From the NCBI GenBank assembly GCA_029268515.1, contig JAQWNP010000018.1, forward strand, positions 1 to 43,924: DNA of 43,924 nucleotides, written 5' to 3'. The notes below the pieces were generated by a model. The model saw nothing but the letters and a program-made list of their open reading frames with translations, did no database searches and had not been told where the DNA came from. Positions 35,397 to 43,763 of the stretch are shown in pieces. The position numbers and the translations under genes are program-made. This DNA is from Phycisphaerales bacterium. GTDB taxonomy: Bacteria; Planctomycetota; Phycisphaerae; Phycisphaerales; SM1A02. Position 1 is the first letter of the stretch; every line of letters starts with the position of its first letter.

Positions 35397-36527
35397 ATGC
35401 CATCCCTGTCCAAACAGCCATCCCTCTTGGGAATGACCAGTCAAAGCTTCAGTGCGACGGCCGCTGACTTTAGTGGCCACAAAGACCAGGCCATGGCCAG
35501 CTATCGGCAGGCCTATCGAACAGGCGTACTGGACCCCGCAATAACACGTTCCGGCATTTTACCGCTCACCCAATCAATGGTTGATGGCCAAGCCACCAAG
35601 TTTTTGCTCGAAACAGAAGATGGGCTTGAACTCGAAAGCGTTGTCCTTCCAATCCAATCTCGCAGTGGCCGAGAACGGTGCACACTTTGCGTCTCAAGCC
35701 AGATCGGCTGCGCCATGGGATGCACGTTTTGCGAGACCGCTCAAATGGGTCGACTCCGCAACTGCTTACCAGAAGAGATCATCGCTCAGTGGTATGCCGC
35801 AACTCATTTTGTCGGCGCCACAATCACAAACATTGTCTTTATGGGCATGGGCGAACCAATGGATAACTTTGAGAATGTCGAGGCCGCCATTGCCATTCTG
35901 ACTGATCAGAATGGCCCATGCATTGCCCCATCGCGCATCACGGTCTCAACAGTTGGCCACATTAAGGGCATGACTCGCTACACAGCGATGGCCCAAACCC
36001 CTGGCATGGGTCGCTTAGGCCTTGCTGTTTCACTCAACGCGCCAAATGACACCATTCGTAGCCAGATCATGCCCCTCAATAAAGCCAATAACATGACGGC
36101 CCTCCATGCAGCAATGCTCCACTGGCTCGGAGAAAAACGACGCCTGCTCATCGAATATGTTGTTATTCCGACAGTCAACGACCAGGCCGCACACGCAGAA
36201 GAAGTGGCTCATTATCTTTCTGACTTGCCTCGCACCACTATTAATGTCATCCCATATAACCCACGTCGGAACTCGCCATGGCCAGCATGCTCAGACCAGG
36301 CAGTTTCACAATTTGCGACTTGGCTCTCTGAACAAGGAAGCAAGGTCATGGTCAGGCGCCATCGAGGCCGGCAGCTCATGGCTGCGTGTGGCCAACTCGG
36401 CAACACACCCGCTACGGCGACTGCCCCTCTTGATCATCCATTTCTCGATCCTGCTCTGGGGTCGGATCAATCGCACGATCAATCCGATCCATCTCCGCCT
36501 GATCGCTATCAAATACATACTGGCTAA
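35397..36527 (+). CDS. RlmN/Cfr-family radical-SAM 23S rRNA methyltransferase
   Basis: A 376-residue radical-SAM enzyme. The 4Fe-4S cysteines are C105, C109 and C112 (G-C-A-M-G-C-T-F-C). M-G-M-G-E-P-M-D-N and the S-L-N-A-P-N-D region bind SAM. The conserved catalytic cysteine is C331 in M-A-A-C-G-Q-L. RlmN methylates C2 of A2503 in 23S rRNA and some tRNAs; Cfr methylates C8 of the same base. The sequence after the cluster, E-T-A-Q-M-G-R-L-R-N, differs from E. coli RlmN (S-T-A/T-G-Q-Q), and I cannot fix the subgroup, though a housekeeping RlmN is more likely. The C-terminal tail (D-Q-S-H-D-Q-S-D-P) overlaps the convergent gene by 116 bp. Confidence 0.88.
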   Translation: MPSLSKQPSLLGMTSQSFSATAADFSGHKDQAMASYRQAYRTGVLDPAITRSGILPLTQSMVDGQATKFLLETEDGLELESVVLPIQSRSGRERCTLCVSSQIGCAMGCTFCETAQMGRLRNCLPEEIIAQWYAATHFVGATITNIVFMGMGEPMDNFENVEAAIAILTDQNGPCIAPSRITVSTVGHIKGMTRYTAMAQTPGMGRLGLAVSLNAPNDTIRSQIMPLNKANNMTALHAAMLHWLGEKRRLLIEYVVIPTVNDQAAHAEEVAHYLSDLPRTTINVIPYNPRRNSPWPACSDQAVSQFATWLSEQGSKVMVRRHRGRQLMAACGQLGNTPATATAPLDHPFLDPALGSDQSHDQSDPSPPDRYQIHTG

Positions 36528-37911
36528 GCACCTCAATTGCTTCCTTTTCAAGACGCTTCTGTTCACCAAGAAGATAACGAAGCCGAGCACCTGCGCGCGC
36601 CACATCGGCCATCAGCACGCCTTCATCCGAGTCCCGCGACGCATCTGCAAGCGCGCGTAGTGGCTCATACGCTCGAACAGCTTCAACCAGACGTTCGTAG
36701 AGCGGCTTCATTTGCTCCTGTAACGCCGCCTCTGCTGCAAGCGCTTGGGTGCGCGCCACTGGCGTTAGATTTTCAATCAATATTGCTCGGGCGATGCGTT
36801 CCTGGTTTCTTGTTGGCTCAAATACGCGAGGGTACGCCGCCCGAAGCCCCTCACTCTGCAATTTGGCTGCATGCGCGGGATTCACCCCAGCAACCAGTTC
36901 GACCAGACGCTTGAGCCAAAGATCATTAACACCCCGAATCGCCACCGCTGCGACCATGCGCTCCCGCTCAATGGCCTCCACCTGCTCCCAGTCTCCGTCG
37001 AACTTTGCGCGGCGTAATTCTGATGCCGTGCGTGCGATCATCATTTCACGCTGTAACAATGCTGCATGCATCAGATCTTGGTAAACCAAGAGCTCCTCCG
37101 AAAGAACATCGCGAGCAGCTCTTCCCAACTCCAAAGATGGAACAACGCGAGATAGATCGATGCCCTCGCCGCTGAGCGTACTGAGCCCAATCCACATTCG
37201 CCGACGCAAAGCATCCACTAACTCATTGCTATCTGGAAATCCCTGCGATTCAGCCCAGGTCGCGATGTCTTGAACAAGCGCTGCCTCTAAAGCGGCCCGC
37301 TTGAGATCCCAGGCTTTCAATCGTTCTAACTGCATTTGTCCAGCATCAAAGAATTCATGGCGGTTGACCGTCGCTAATTTGGCCTCATCTAATTCTGCCT
37401 TGACTTCATCTAAGACGTCCTGGCTGTTCTTGAGAGCAGCCTGAGCCGCCTCATCATCACTTCCAGCAAGTGAAGCCGCCTGCCGCGCCATTCGCAACGA
37501 AGCCAACGCCTCATCCAATTCAGTCATCAGGCTCGCAACTGCGACCAACCGCTCGTCAGTCGATGACAGCGGAAGCGGCATAAGCTGCGTCAAGTCTCCA
37601 TTGAGTTCAGCGAGCGATTTCCGAAACACCTCACGATGCTCCGCCATCATCACTTGCAAACCTGCCTGCATCTCATCGACCAATCCCAGCCCGCCAAGAT
37701 CAATCGGTGACCCGCCATCAATGCTGATGCCTTGCCCATCGCCGTCACCAAGCATCACGATTCCCAGCGGCGATGTCATCAAACGCGGCTGATCGAGCTC
37801 ATACACCGAACGCACAGGCAAGCTCGGCCCGCGATCAAATTGACGACCAGTCACTCCTGACTGCCCCATTGCCAACAAGCCAATAAAAACGAATGTGGAC
37901 AATACACTCAC
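36412..37911 (-). CDS. Exported coiled-coil-rich protein of unknown function
   Basis: A 499-residue protein. It starts at a GTG with AAGGGA 7 bases upstream and has a signal peptide (V-L-S-T-F-V-F-I-G-L-L-A-M). After a Gly-rich segment (L-G-D-G-D-G-Q-G-I-S-I-D-G-G), almost everything from residue ~80 to ~470 is helical and charged, with heptad-like spacing (for example 130-200 and 380-460). I recognise no family. It probably acts as a structural or binding protein in the periplasm. Its 3' end lies antisense to the last 116 bp of the rlmN-like gene, and its start lies 41 bp from the divergent ypdA-like gene. Confidence 0.82.
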   Translation of the reverse strand: MSVLSTFVFIGLLAMGQSGVTGRQFDRGPSLPVRSVYELDQPRLMTSPLGIVMLGDGDGQGISIDGGSPIDLGGLGLVDEMQAGLQVMMAEHREVFRKSLAELNGDLTQLMPLPLSSTDERLVAVASLMTELDEALASLRMARQAASLAGSDDEAAQAALKNSQDVLDEVKAELDEAKLATVNRHEFFDAGQMQLERLKAWDLKRAALEAALVQDIATWAESQGFPDSNELVDALRRRMWIGLSTLSGEGIDLSRVVPSLELGRAARDVLSEELLVYQDLMHAALLQREMMIARTASELRRAKFDGDWEQVEAIERERMVAAVAIRGVNDLWLKRLVELVAGVNPAHAAKLQSEGLRAAYPRVFEPTRNQERIARAILIENLTPVARTQALAAEAALQEQMKPLYERLVEAVRAYEPLRALADASRDSDEGVLMADVARAGARLRYLLGEQKRLEKEAIEVLSQYVFDSDQAEMDRIDRAIDPTPEQDREMDDQEGQSP

Positions 37912-37952
37912 AAGAAAATCCCTTCTGCTGTCTGTGCCGTATCCTATCGCAC

Positions 37953-38981
37953 ATGCATCACGATACGCTCATCATCGGCGCTGGCCCAATCGGCTTAGAA
38001 ACAGCCATCGAATTCCAAAGGGCTCAACTCGACTATTACCACATTGACGCAGGCCCAATTGGCAGCACCATATTCACAGAATTTCCGCCCCAAACAACTT
38101 TTTTCAGCTCGAGCGAACGCATCGCTATTGCTGGCATGCCCCTACAAACACCGACCCAAGGCAAGGCCACACGTGAAGAATACTTGACCTATCTTCGTCA
38201 AGTCGCTGGCGCCTTTGACTTGAAGGTGCAGACGTACACGCGAGCCTCGGCCGCCCAATTCAAAGATCAGCTCTGGCACCTCACGCTCACCGACCAACAC
38301 ATGCGTCCCAAGAGCATGACCGCCAACCATATTGTGCTTGCCACTGGTGGCACGGCCTTTCCAAGAACACTTGATATCCCTGGAGAAACACTTAGCCATG
38401 TCACGCACGATCTTGGCGATCCCCATCGATTCTATGACCGCCGCGTACTGATTATTGGTGGGCGAAACTCAGCAGCCGAAGCAGCATTGCGATGCTACCG
38501 AGTCGGGGCGGACGTGACCATCAGCTATCGCGGCCCCGAGCTTGCCGAGCGTGTCAAGTATTGGCTACGCCCTGAACTCGACGCGCTGATGCGAAGCGGC
38601 GCCATCAAACATTTCTTCAACACAGAGCCAACAGCGATCACACCTGACCATGTCACACTCATGAGTACCAGTGATCAAAAGGAACACGATGTTCCAGCCG
38701 ACGACGTGCTTCTGATGATCGGCTACAACTGCGACGGCGCCATGTTTGACATGTTTGGCATCAACACCGAAGAACCCTATCAAGCACCATGCTTTGACAG
38801 CAAGACCATGCTCACCAACGCCCCTGGCGTCTACGTGGCTGGAACCGCTACCGCCGGCACACAACATCGCTTCCGCGTGTACATCGAGAATTCGCATGTA
38901 CACACACGGCGCATTACCCATCACCTGCGGGGGTTGCCGCCACCACCAGATCCAACGCTGCTCGAATTGCCCGAGAGCTAG
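37953..38981 (+). CDS. YpdA-family flavin-dependent thiol disulfide reductase (bacillithiol disulfide reductase-like)
   Basis: A 342-residue FAD/NAD(P)H protein. It begins D-T-L-I-I-G-A-G-P-I-G-L-E-T-A, the FAD-binding fold. T-T-F-F-S-S-S-E-R-I, A-T-G-G-T-A-F-P-R, the NADPH-binding motif I-I-G-G-R-N-S-A-A-E-A-A-L, and V-Y-V-A-G-T-A-T-A-G-T-Q all match the YpdA family. YpdA reduces oxidised bacillithiol in Firmicutes. Whether planctomycetes use bacillithiol or another thiol is not known from this window. The family lacks a redox-active CxxC, and none is seen here. Its end overlaps the convergent peroxiredoxin gene by 4 bp. A start at 37893 would add 20 unrelated residues. Confidence 0.88.
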   Translation: MHHDTLIIGAGPIGLETAIEFQRAQLDYYHIDAGPIGSTIFTEFPPQTTFFSSSERIAIAGMPLQTPTQGKATREEYLTYLRQVAGAFDLKVQTYTRASAAQFKDQLWHLTLTDQHMRPKSMTANHIVLATGGTAFPRTLDIPGETLSHVTHDLGDPHRFYDRRVLIIGGRNSAAEAALRCYRVGADVTISYRGPELAERVKYWLRPELDALMRSGAIKHFFNTEPTAITPDHVTLMSTSDQKEHDVPADDVLLMIGYNCDGAMFDMFGINTEEPYQAPCFDSKTMLTNAPGVYVAGTATAGTQHRFRVYIENSHVHTRRITHHLRGLPPPPDPTLLELPES

Positions 38982-39448
38982 ACCGAAGCTGAGACCGCGG
39001 CCTCTAATTCTTCAAAGGGAACTGGCACGCGTGGATCATCAGTCACCCATGCAAACGAGATGGTGCCGTCTGACTCAACCACAAAAGCACTCCGCTTGGC
39101 GACGCCCTTGAGCCCCATCAAGTCTTCATGCAAAACGCCATAACTGGTCGCAACTTCTTTATTGAAATCTGCCAGCAGTTGATATGGAAGACCTTCAGTC
39201 TCTCGGAACTTCTTGGCGACAAAGGGGCTGTCAATACTGATGCCAAACACCTTGGTGCCAGATTCAAGCAAAGATGACCAATGATCGCGAACGTGACAGA
39301 ACCCATCTGAGCATACGGGACTGAATGCAAATGGATAAAAGAGCAGCACGGTGCGGCCAGCATCAAATGCTGCACCAACATCAACCATTTCACCGGGACC
39401 TTCTGGAAGCTCGAAACGAGGGGCCTTATCACCGATCTGTAGCGACAT
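38978..39448 (-). CDS. Peroxiredoxin (AhpC/TSA family, AhpE-like)
   Basis: A 156-residue thioredoxin-fold peroxidase. The peroxidatic cysteine is C46 in F-S-P-V-C-S, with C51 in G-F-C-H-V-R-D as possible partner. G-D-K-A-P-R-F-E-L-P opens the protein and G-V-A-K-R-S-A-F-V-V-E precedes the last strand. It reduces peroxides using a thiol donor. The convergent ypdA-like reductase could maintain the low-molecular-weight thiol that recycles it; this is inference. ATG 39448 has AGAGGA 7 bases upstream; a start at 39487 is not needed. Confidence 0.92.
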   Translation of the reverse strand: MSLQIGDKAPRFELPEGPGEMVDVGAAFDAGRTVLLFYPFAFSPVCSDGFCHVRDHWSSLLESGTKVFGISIDSPFVAKKFRETEGLPYQLLADFNKEVATSYGVLHEDLMGLKGVAKRSAFVVESDGTISFAWVTDDPRVPVPFEELEAAVSASV

Positions 39449-39560
39449 ATGTCTATCCTCTCTTGTATGTTGACTGAGCCCTGACACAATAACTCATGTC
39501 ACATTGACACGCCACCGGCTCCTGCTTCTATCATGCGACCCTATCGCCTGGTGAATAAAC

Positions 39561-40460
39561 ATGAACATCACAATTATTGGCTCTGATGGCCAGATCGGCC
39601 GCCGACTCCTCACAAGCCTGGCACCACTGGGATCGATCACGGCGCTAACCCGCAGCCAACTGGATCTCTCTGATCTCAACGCCATCGAAAAGACGCTAGC
39701 GAATACCAAGCCAGACATCATCGTCAACGCTGCCGCTTATACAGATGTCGATGGCGCCGAAGACGACAGAGACACTGCAGCACGCATTAATGCCGAGGCC
39801 CCAAGCCAGATTGCCCTCGCTGCTGATTCATGTGGCGCCGTACTCGTCCACTACTCAACAGATTACGTCTTTGATGGAACCAGCCCAAGACCTTACCTTC
39901 CTGATGACGCTACAAATCCACTGAGTGTTTACGGAACAACCAAACGCGATGGCGAGCGGGCCATCCTCGCTATCGATGGTGCTAGCCAGCGATCACTTAT
40001 TTTTCGTACCAGTTGGATTTATGACAATGTTGGCAGCAACTTTTTGCTAACCATGCAGCGACTGGCAAGCCGGCTTGATACCCTCCAGGTCGTCAATGAT
40101 CAACACGGCGCCCCGACCTTTAGCAAAACGATCGCCGACGCAACCGCAGCGGCGCTGGCCCAAACAGTCAGTGGCGAGCACGGCGCACGTTGCCTGGGCG
40201 TCCCTGGCGGCATCTATCACTTGACCTGCACTGGTGAAACAACCTGGTTCGGTTTTGCTTCAGCCATTATTGACCATGGCCCCACCCAACCCACCATTGA
40301 ACCAGTAACCTCAGACGCCTTTCCGCGACCCGCCCATCGCCCCAGCAACTCAAGGCTTGATCTCACTAAGACCATCGAGACCTTTGAGCTGAGCCTGCCG
40401 TCCTGGCAAGAGGCGATGACAGAGTGCCTTCAAGAAAGTTCAGACGAACTCAAACGGTGA
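39561..40460 (+). CDS. rfbD: dTDP-4-dehydrorhamnose reductase
   Basis: A 299-residue extended SDR. N-terminal I-I-G-S-D-G-Q-I-G-R-R binds NAD(P)H. D-I-I-V-N-A-A-A-Y-T-D-V-D-G-A-E is a family signature, with the catalytic region Y-S-T-D-Y-V-F-D-G and Y-G-T-T-K-R-D-G-E (Tyr/Lys pair), then R-T-S-W-I-Y. It makes dTDP-L-rhamnose for cell-envelope polysaccharide, the last step of the rmlABCD pathway. No other rml gene lies nearby, so it is a stand-alone copy here. Its end lies 18 bp from the convergent small-gene operon. Confidence 0.94.
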   Translation: MNITIIGSDGQIGRRLLTSLAPLGSITALTRSQLDLSDLNAIEKTLANTKPDIIVNAAAYTDVDGAEDDRDTAARINAEAPSQIALAADSCGAVLVHYSTDYVFDGTSPRPYLPDDATNPLSVYGTTKRDGERAILAIDGASQRSLIFRTSWIYDNVGSNFLLTMQRLASRLDTLQVVNDQHGAPTFSKTIADATAAALAQTVSGEHGARCLGVPGGIYHLTCTGETTWFGFASAIIDHGPTQPTIEPVTSDAFPRPAHRPSNSRLDLTKTIETFELSLPSWQEAMTECLQESSDELKR

Positions 40461-40478
40461 TTCTGAAATGGCGACCGA

Positions 40479-40799
40479 TCAAGAACGCGAGCATGGCAAG
40501 TGCAGCAAAGTCGCGATCAAGCCCCACCAAGATAGATTGAGTGATGCGACATGCCCGCGTGTGTCAAGCACTGCGACGGTACGCCCCCGCACCACCACTC
40601 TTGCGACGATGTCATCAAGCCCAGGTCGCTGGAGCATTGGGGGAAGTGGCCCCGGCCGAAGCGGAAGAGATCGCTTCAGACGGCGCACAGCCCTCAATGA
40701 GCTGAACTCCGCGACAAGGCTCTGACCACCCTCATCACGGAGCGACAGCACGTGTCCATCGAATTCCAGATGGAGATCGGATTCAATCTGAAGGGACAT
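40479..40799 (-). CDS. Small conserved-looking protein of unknown function (second of a coupled pair)
   Basis: A 106-residue protein that I do not recognise. It alternates short hydrophobic strands and charged turns (L-H-L-E-F-D-G-H-V-L-S-L-R-D-E-G; V-A-R-V-V-V-R-G-R-T-V-A-V-L-D), which suggests a small beta-rich domain, and ends in a hydrophobic stretch (S-W-W-G-L-I-A-T-L-L) and a short basic end. ATG 40799 follows the upstream stop codon after 3 bases, so translation is coupled. Strand and frame are supported by this coupling and by the protein-like composition. Confidence 0.65.
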   Translation of the reverse strand: MSLQIESDLHLEFDGHVLSLRDEGGQSLVAEFSSLRAVRRLKRSLPLRPGPLPPMLQRPGLDDIVARVVVRGRTVAVLDTRGHVASLNLSWWGLIATLLHLPCSRS

Positions 40800-40802
40800 C
40801 AA

Positions 40803-41006
40803 TCACGCACCGTCGTGAGCACGGCTCCGGATCCGAAGTGTTCCATTGAGGCGCCAAGGTGCATGACGAGCATCAGTGCCAGTTCCGCTGGGAATCTCAA
40901 CGGTCATCTCTTCAAACTGGTAAATAATTTCAGCCTGCTGTCCGGTCAAACGCTCATAGAGTCCGCTGGCCAAGTCAGGCCAGGTGTGGGTGTCTGTCGT
41001 AGTCAT
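40803..41006 (-). CDS. Very small protein of unknown function (first of a coupled pair)
   Basis: A 67-residue protein (M-T-T-T-D-T-H-T-W-P-D-L-A...). ATG 41006 has GGAG 8 bases upstream, a good site that decides the start; the longer frame to 41084 is not needed. It contains a helix-like segment (L-A-S-G-L-Y-E-R-L-T-G-Q-Q-A-E-I-I-Y) and then strand-like sequence (M-T-V-E-I-P; W-R-L-N-G-T-L-R-I-R). No family recognised. It is likely co-expressed with the protein at 40479-40799 and may form a complex with it. Confidence 0.65.
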   Translation of the reverse strand: MTTTDTHTWPDLASGLYERLTGQQAEIIYQFEEMTVEIPSGTGTDARHAPWRLNGTLRIRSRAHDGA

Positions 41007-41307
41007 CAATAAGCTCCAATGTCTTAGGGAAAAAGAAAAGAGATCGTTTCTCGAGTAATCCCTTAGTGTAGACCTGCCGCGCATTTGTTTTTAGGAGTTT
41101 CAATAAATTCACTAAGAATTCACATCTTGAAGTGATGACCTCGGTCGCATCAGTCCTCTTCAAGAGGACCAAGTATTTGATCAAAGCTTCAGGAATTCCA
41201 AAGACAATCCATTGGCTAAACTCAATGGAAACAATTCCCGTTCACCATGATTGCGGATCCCCTCATCCACGGCGATGAATCTTAAAAGATGACAAGATTA
41301 ACCAAAA
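41007..41307. other. Intergenic stretch (301 bp) upstream of the small-gene pair
   Basis: AT-richer than the flanking genes. It should carry the promoter of the small-gene pair and the end of the yraN-like transcript. I see no convincing gene, terminator or RNA in it. Confidence 0.5.
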
Positions 41308-41751
41308 TCAAGCACCCCTCTTATGATCAAAGGCGCTGACATAGTGCTCGACGACTGGTCGTCCACCATCTGGCAGCCGCACACTGACCACATCAAAGCG
41401 AATGGCTTGGTCTGAACGTGCTAATCGAGCGATCAACTGCTGACCAGCACGCATTTGGCGAGCCTGTTTGGTCGAGGTCATTGAATCAAGTGGGTTGTGA
41501 GCTTCCCCAGATGCCCCTCGCGGCAACACACGGGTTTTCACCTCAACAATCACCAAAGCTTCACGGCGAGGTGCCCACATCAGTAAATCAATTTCATCAG
41601 CACCGAGCCGCATATTACGCGCGACAGTGCGATAGCCCCGTCGCTGCAACCAGCGCTGTGCCAACCGCTCGCCTTTTTTACCTGTACAGAGGTGATGCGG
41701 CGATTTAGAAAACGCCCGAGCCAGCCAGCGGGAAGGCGTCCATCGCTGCAC
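41308..41751 (-). CDS. YraN/UPF0102 family endonuclease-like protein
   Basis: A 147-residue protein with a restriction-endonuclease-like core: G-K-K-G-E-R-L-A-Q-R-W-L, R-G-Y-R-T-V-A-R-N-M-R, G-A-D-E-I-D-L-L (with D and E of the metal site) and V-I-V-E-V-K-T-R, then R-F-D-V-V-S-V. Members are often found near rnhB and DNA-processing genes and are thought to act on DNA, but the reaction is unproven. The N-terminal ~20 residues are basic. It starts at a GTG whose ribosome-binding site (AAAGGG) lies inside the last codons of the SurA-like gene 5 bp away, so expression is coupled. Confidence 0.9.
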   Translation of the reverse strand: MQRWTPSRWLARAFSKSPHHLCTGKKGERLAQRWLQRRGYRTVARNMRLGADEIDLLMWAPRREALVIVEVKTRVLPRGASGEAHNPLDSMTSTKQARQMRAGQQLIARLARSDQAIRFDVVSVRLPDGGRPVVEHYVSAFDHKRGA

Positions 41752-41756
41752 AAGAA

Positions 41757-43076
41757 TTACCCTTTGGGCACAAACCGAACCATCACGATGTCCATCACAC
41801 GATTAGACATCTCCATCATGTCATCATAAATACCACGCTGCATGAGCTGATCGACATATCGCTTTTGCTCGCGCTGAAATGACCGAGCATGAAGCTCCTG
41901 TCGTAACTCGGTTTGCACTTCGGCAGTAAACAGGCTCTTTACATCAGCTTGCTCAAGCATAATCACATGAAGCCAGATGGTACGACTTCCCCGTACAAAG
42001 GGCCCCACTGAATCGCCCTGTTCTAAGCCAACGAGGTGCTGCTTAAATTCTGCTGCGATCTCAATATCACTAATGCCCTCAGGCCCCATCAGGAATGAAT
42101 CCCAGCGGCCATCATTGCGCATCCCTTCAGCCTTGGCCACATCCATGAATGACTCACCTGAAACCAGACGCTTCTCAATTGACTCGATCCGCTCTTGATT
42201 CCCCTCAGTGGTGACCTGAATTCGCCCCAATACAACTTTGGGCTGAGGGTTGTATCGTTCATTTTTTCGCTTGTATTCGCGTTCAATATCGCGCCAGCTG
42301 ACCACCACATGCGGGGATATTTTGGATCGCATCAAGTGCCCAATGAGCATCTTGTTCTTTTCAAGATCAACTTTCTCATCCAGCGTAAGTCCCTCTTCTT
42401 CTTGCATCCGCTGCTCAGCCTGCGTTCTCACGCCGCCACCTTGACCAACCAACTCCTCACGTAAATTGCGTAAGAATCCAAGCAGGCCAGTTTCCTGCTC
42501 TTTGGTCAGGCCGATCTGAGCTTCGGAAAGAAACAACTCATTGAGAATCACATCTTCCAGTCGTTTTTGAACAGTCTTAAACGCTTTGCTGCGAAAGGCC
42601 TCTAAGCTCAATCGGCGTGCTTCTGCCCAAAGTTCATCCGCAACAGGATCAAGCACTTCATTGGCAAAGATTGGCCGACCATTGACTTGGCCAATCATGC
42701 TATCAACAACAATACGTTCGCCGGTGCGACGCACAACGGTACCCGGCTTAGGCGGCCCTACCGTTTGCCCCAAGCGAGCCTCTTCCTTTTCTTTGTTGGC
42801 CGCACTGGCGATTTCTTCTGGAGATTCAGCGCCTGGGGCCAATACGGCATTCGCAATACGTTGTTCACCGCCAGCAGTCTGCTCAGCGCCCGCGACCGAA
42901 GATGCATCATCAGTATCACTGCTACTGGATGGATCTGGTTTGACGAAGTCTTTGAGTTGGACTTTGCTAGGCGACCCTCCTTCACTGGTCGAAGCACATC
43001 CGACCACCAATGCCGACAGTGAAAGAAGCCCTACCACCAAGATGGTCTTTTTTAGAAAAGTAAACATCGGCCTCAT
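41757..43076 (-). CDS. SurA-like/parvulin-type peptidyl-prolyl isomerase lipoprotein
   Basis: A 439-residue exported lipoprotein with lipobox V-V-G-C (Cys27). After a Ser/Glu-rich linker (residues 30-125), a SurA_N-like chaperone region starts at I-G-Q-V-N-G-R-P-I-F-A-N-E-V-L-D-P, then long helices, then a parvulin-like segment (P-Q-P-K-V-V-L-G-R-I-Q-V; E-S-F-M-D-V-A-K-A-E-G-M; L-E-Q-G-D-S-V-G-P-F-V-R). The parvulin core is weakly conserved, so it may act mainly as a periplasmic chaperone for outer-envelope proteins. AAAGGA lies 8 bases before ATG 43076. It is first of an operon with the yraN-like gene. Confidence 0.82.
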   Translation of the reverse strand: MRPMFTFLKKTILVVGLLSLSALVVGCASTSEGGSPSKVQLKDFVKPDPSSSSDTDDASSVAGAEQTAGGEQRIANAVLAPGAESPEEIASAANKEKEEARLGQTVGPPKPGTVVRRTGERIVVDSMIGQVNGRPIFANEVLDPVADELWAEARRLSLEAFRSKAFKTVQKRLEDVILNELFLSEAQIGLTKEQETGLLGFLRNLREELVGQGGGVRTQAEQRMQEEEGLTLDEKVDLEKNKMLIGHLMRSKISPHVVVSWRDIEREYKRKNERYNPQPKVVLGRIQVTTEGNQERIESIEKRLVSGESFMDVAKAEGMRNDGRWDSFLMGPEGISDIEIAAEFKQHLVGLEQGDSVGPFVRGSRTIWLHVIMLEQADVKSLFTAEVQTELRQELHARSFQREQKRYVDQLMQRGIYDDMMEMSNRVMDIVMVRFVPKG

Positions 43077-43283
43077 GCCTCAGGTCCTTTTGCTCTAGTT
43101 ACCCATGAATTCCCACTGACTGATGGCCATCCTGCCTGCTATGGGTTCAATTCTCATTTGAGTCGGGCCGTAATTGCCCCGACCCAGGCCGTTGCATTGT
43201 ACGATGGATTCTCGCATCAACCCAGATGCCTGCGCTCTTATGGCTTTTGACCACCTCTCAACCCTTATCTCGGACCACCGATC

Positions 43284-43763
43284 ATGACTGACCAAGAAAA
43301 TATCACACCAGGTAGCGATGAGCCCAAGATCCAGATCGACAGCGACTGGAAGGAAGAAGCCCAACGCGAAAAAGACCGACTCGCAGAAGAGGAAGCCACC
43401 CGAGTGGATGACCCCGCTGAGCAAAGAGGCATGCCAGAAGCGAGCTTCAAAACGCTCATGGGCATGCTTGCCTCACAAGCCATCATGGGCCTTGGGGCGA
43501 TGGCTGACCCTGAAACCAAACGCGTCGTCATCGATCTTGAGGGTGCCAAATTCAATATCGACATGCTGGCAGTCGTCCAAGAGAAAACCAAGGGCAACCT
43601 CAGCCCTGAAGAAGAAACTGAGATGACCCAAGTGCTCTCCGAACTTCAATCTCGATTTGTGCAGATTGCCGAGCTGGTGGCACAACAAGCGGCCAGTGGC
43701 AATGCGCCTGCCGGACCGGGCGGCATGCCCCCAGGAGCTCCAGGAATCATCGAAGCGCCTTAA
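43284..43763 (+). CDS. DUF1844 domain protein
   Basis: A 159-residue cytoplasmic protein. After a charged N-terminus (K-E-E-A-Q-R-E-K-D-R-L-A-E-E-E), residues ~50-135 match DUF1844: P-E-A-S-F-K-T-L-M-G-M-L-A-S-Q-A, G-A-K-F-N-I-D-M-L and L-Q-E-K/V-Q-E-K-T-K-G-N-L-S. The C-terminus is Ala/Gly/Pro-rich and probably flexible. The function of DUF1844 is not known; it is common in planctomycetes, Acidobacteria and Deltaproteobacteria. Its stop codon overlaps the end of the convergent small membrane protein gene. Confidence 0.9.
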   Translation: MTDQENITPGSDEPKIQIDSDWKEEAQREKDRLAEEEATRVDDPAEQRGMPEASFKTLMGMLASQAIMGLGAMADPETKRVVIDLEGAKFNIDMLAVVQEKTKGNLSPEEETEMTQVLSELQSRFVQIAELVAQQAASGNAPAGPGGMPPGAPGIIEAP

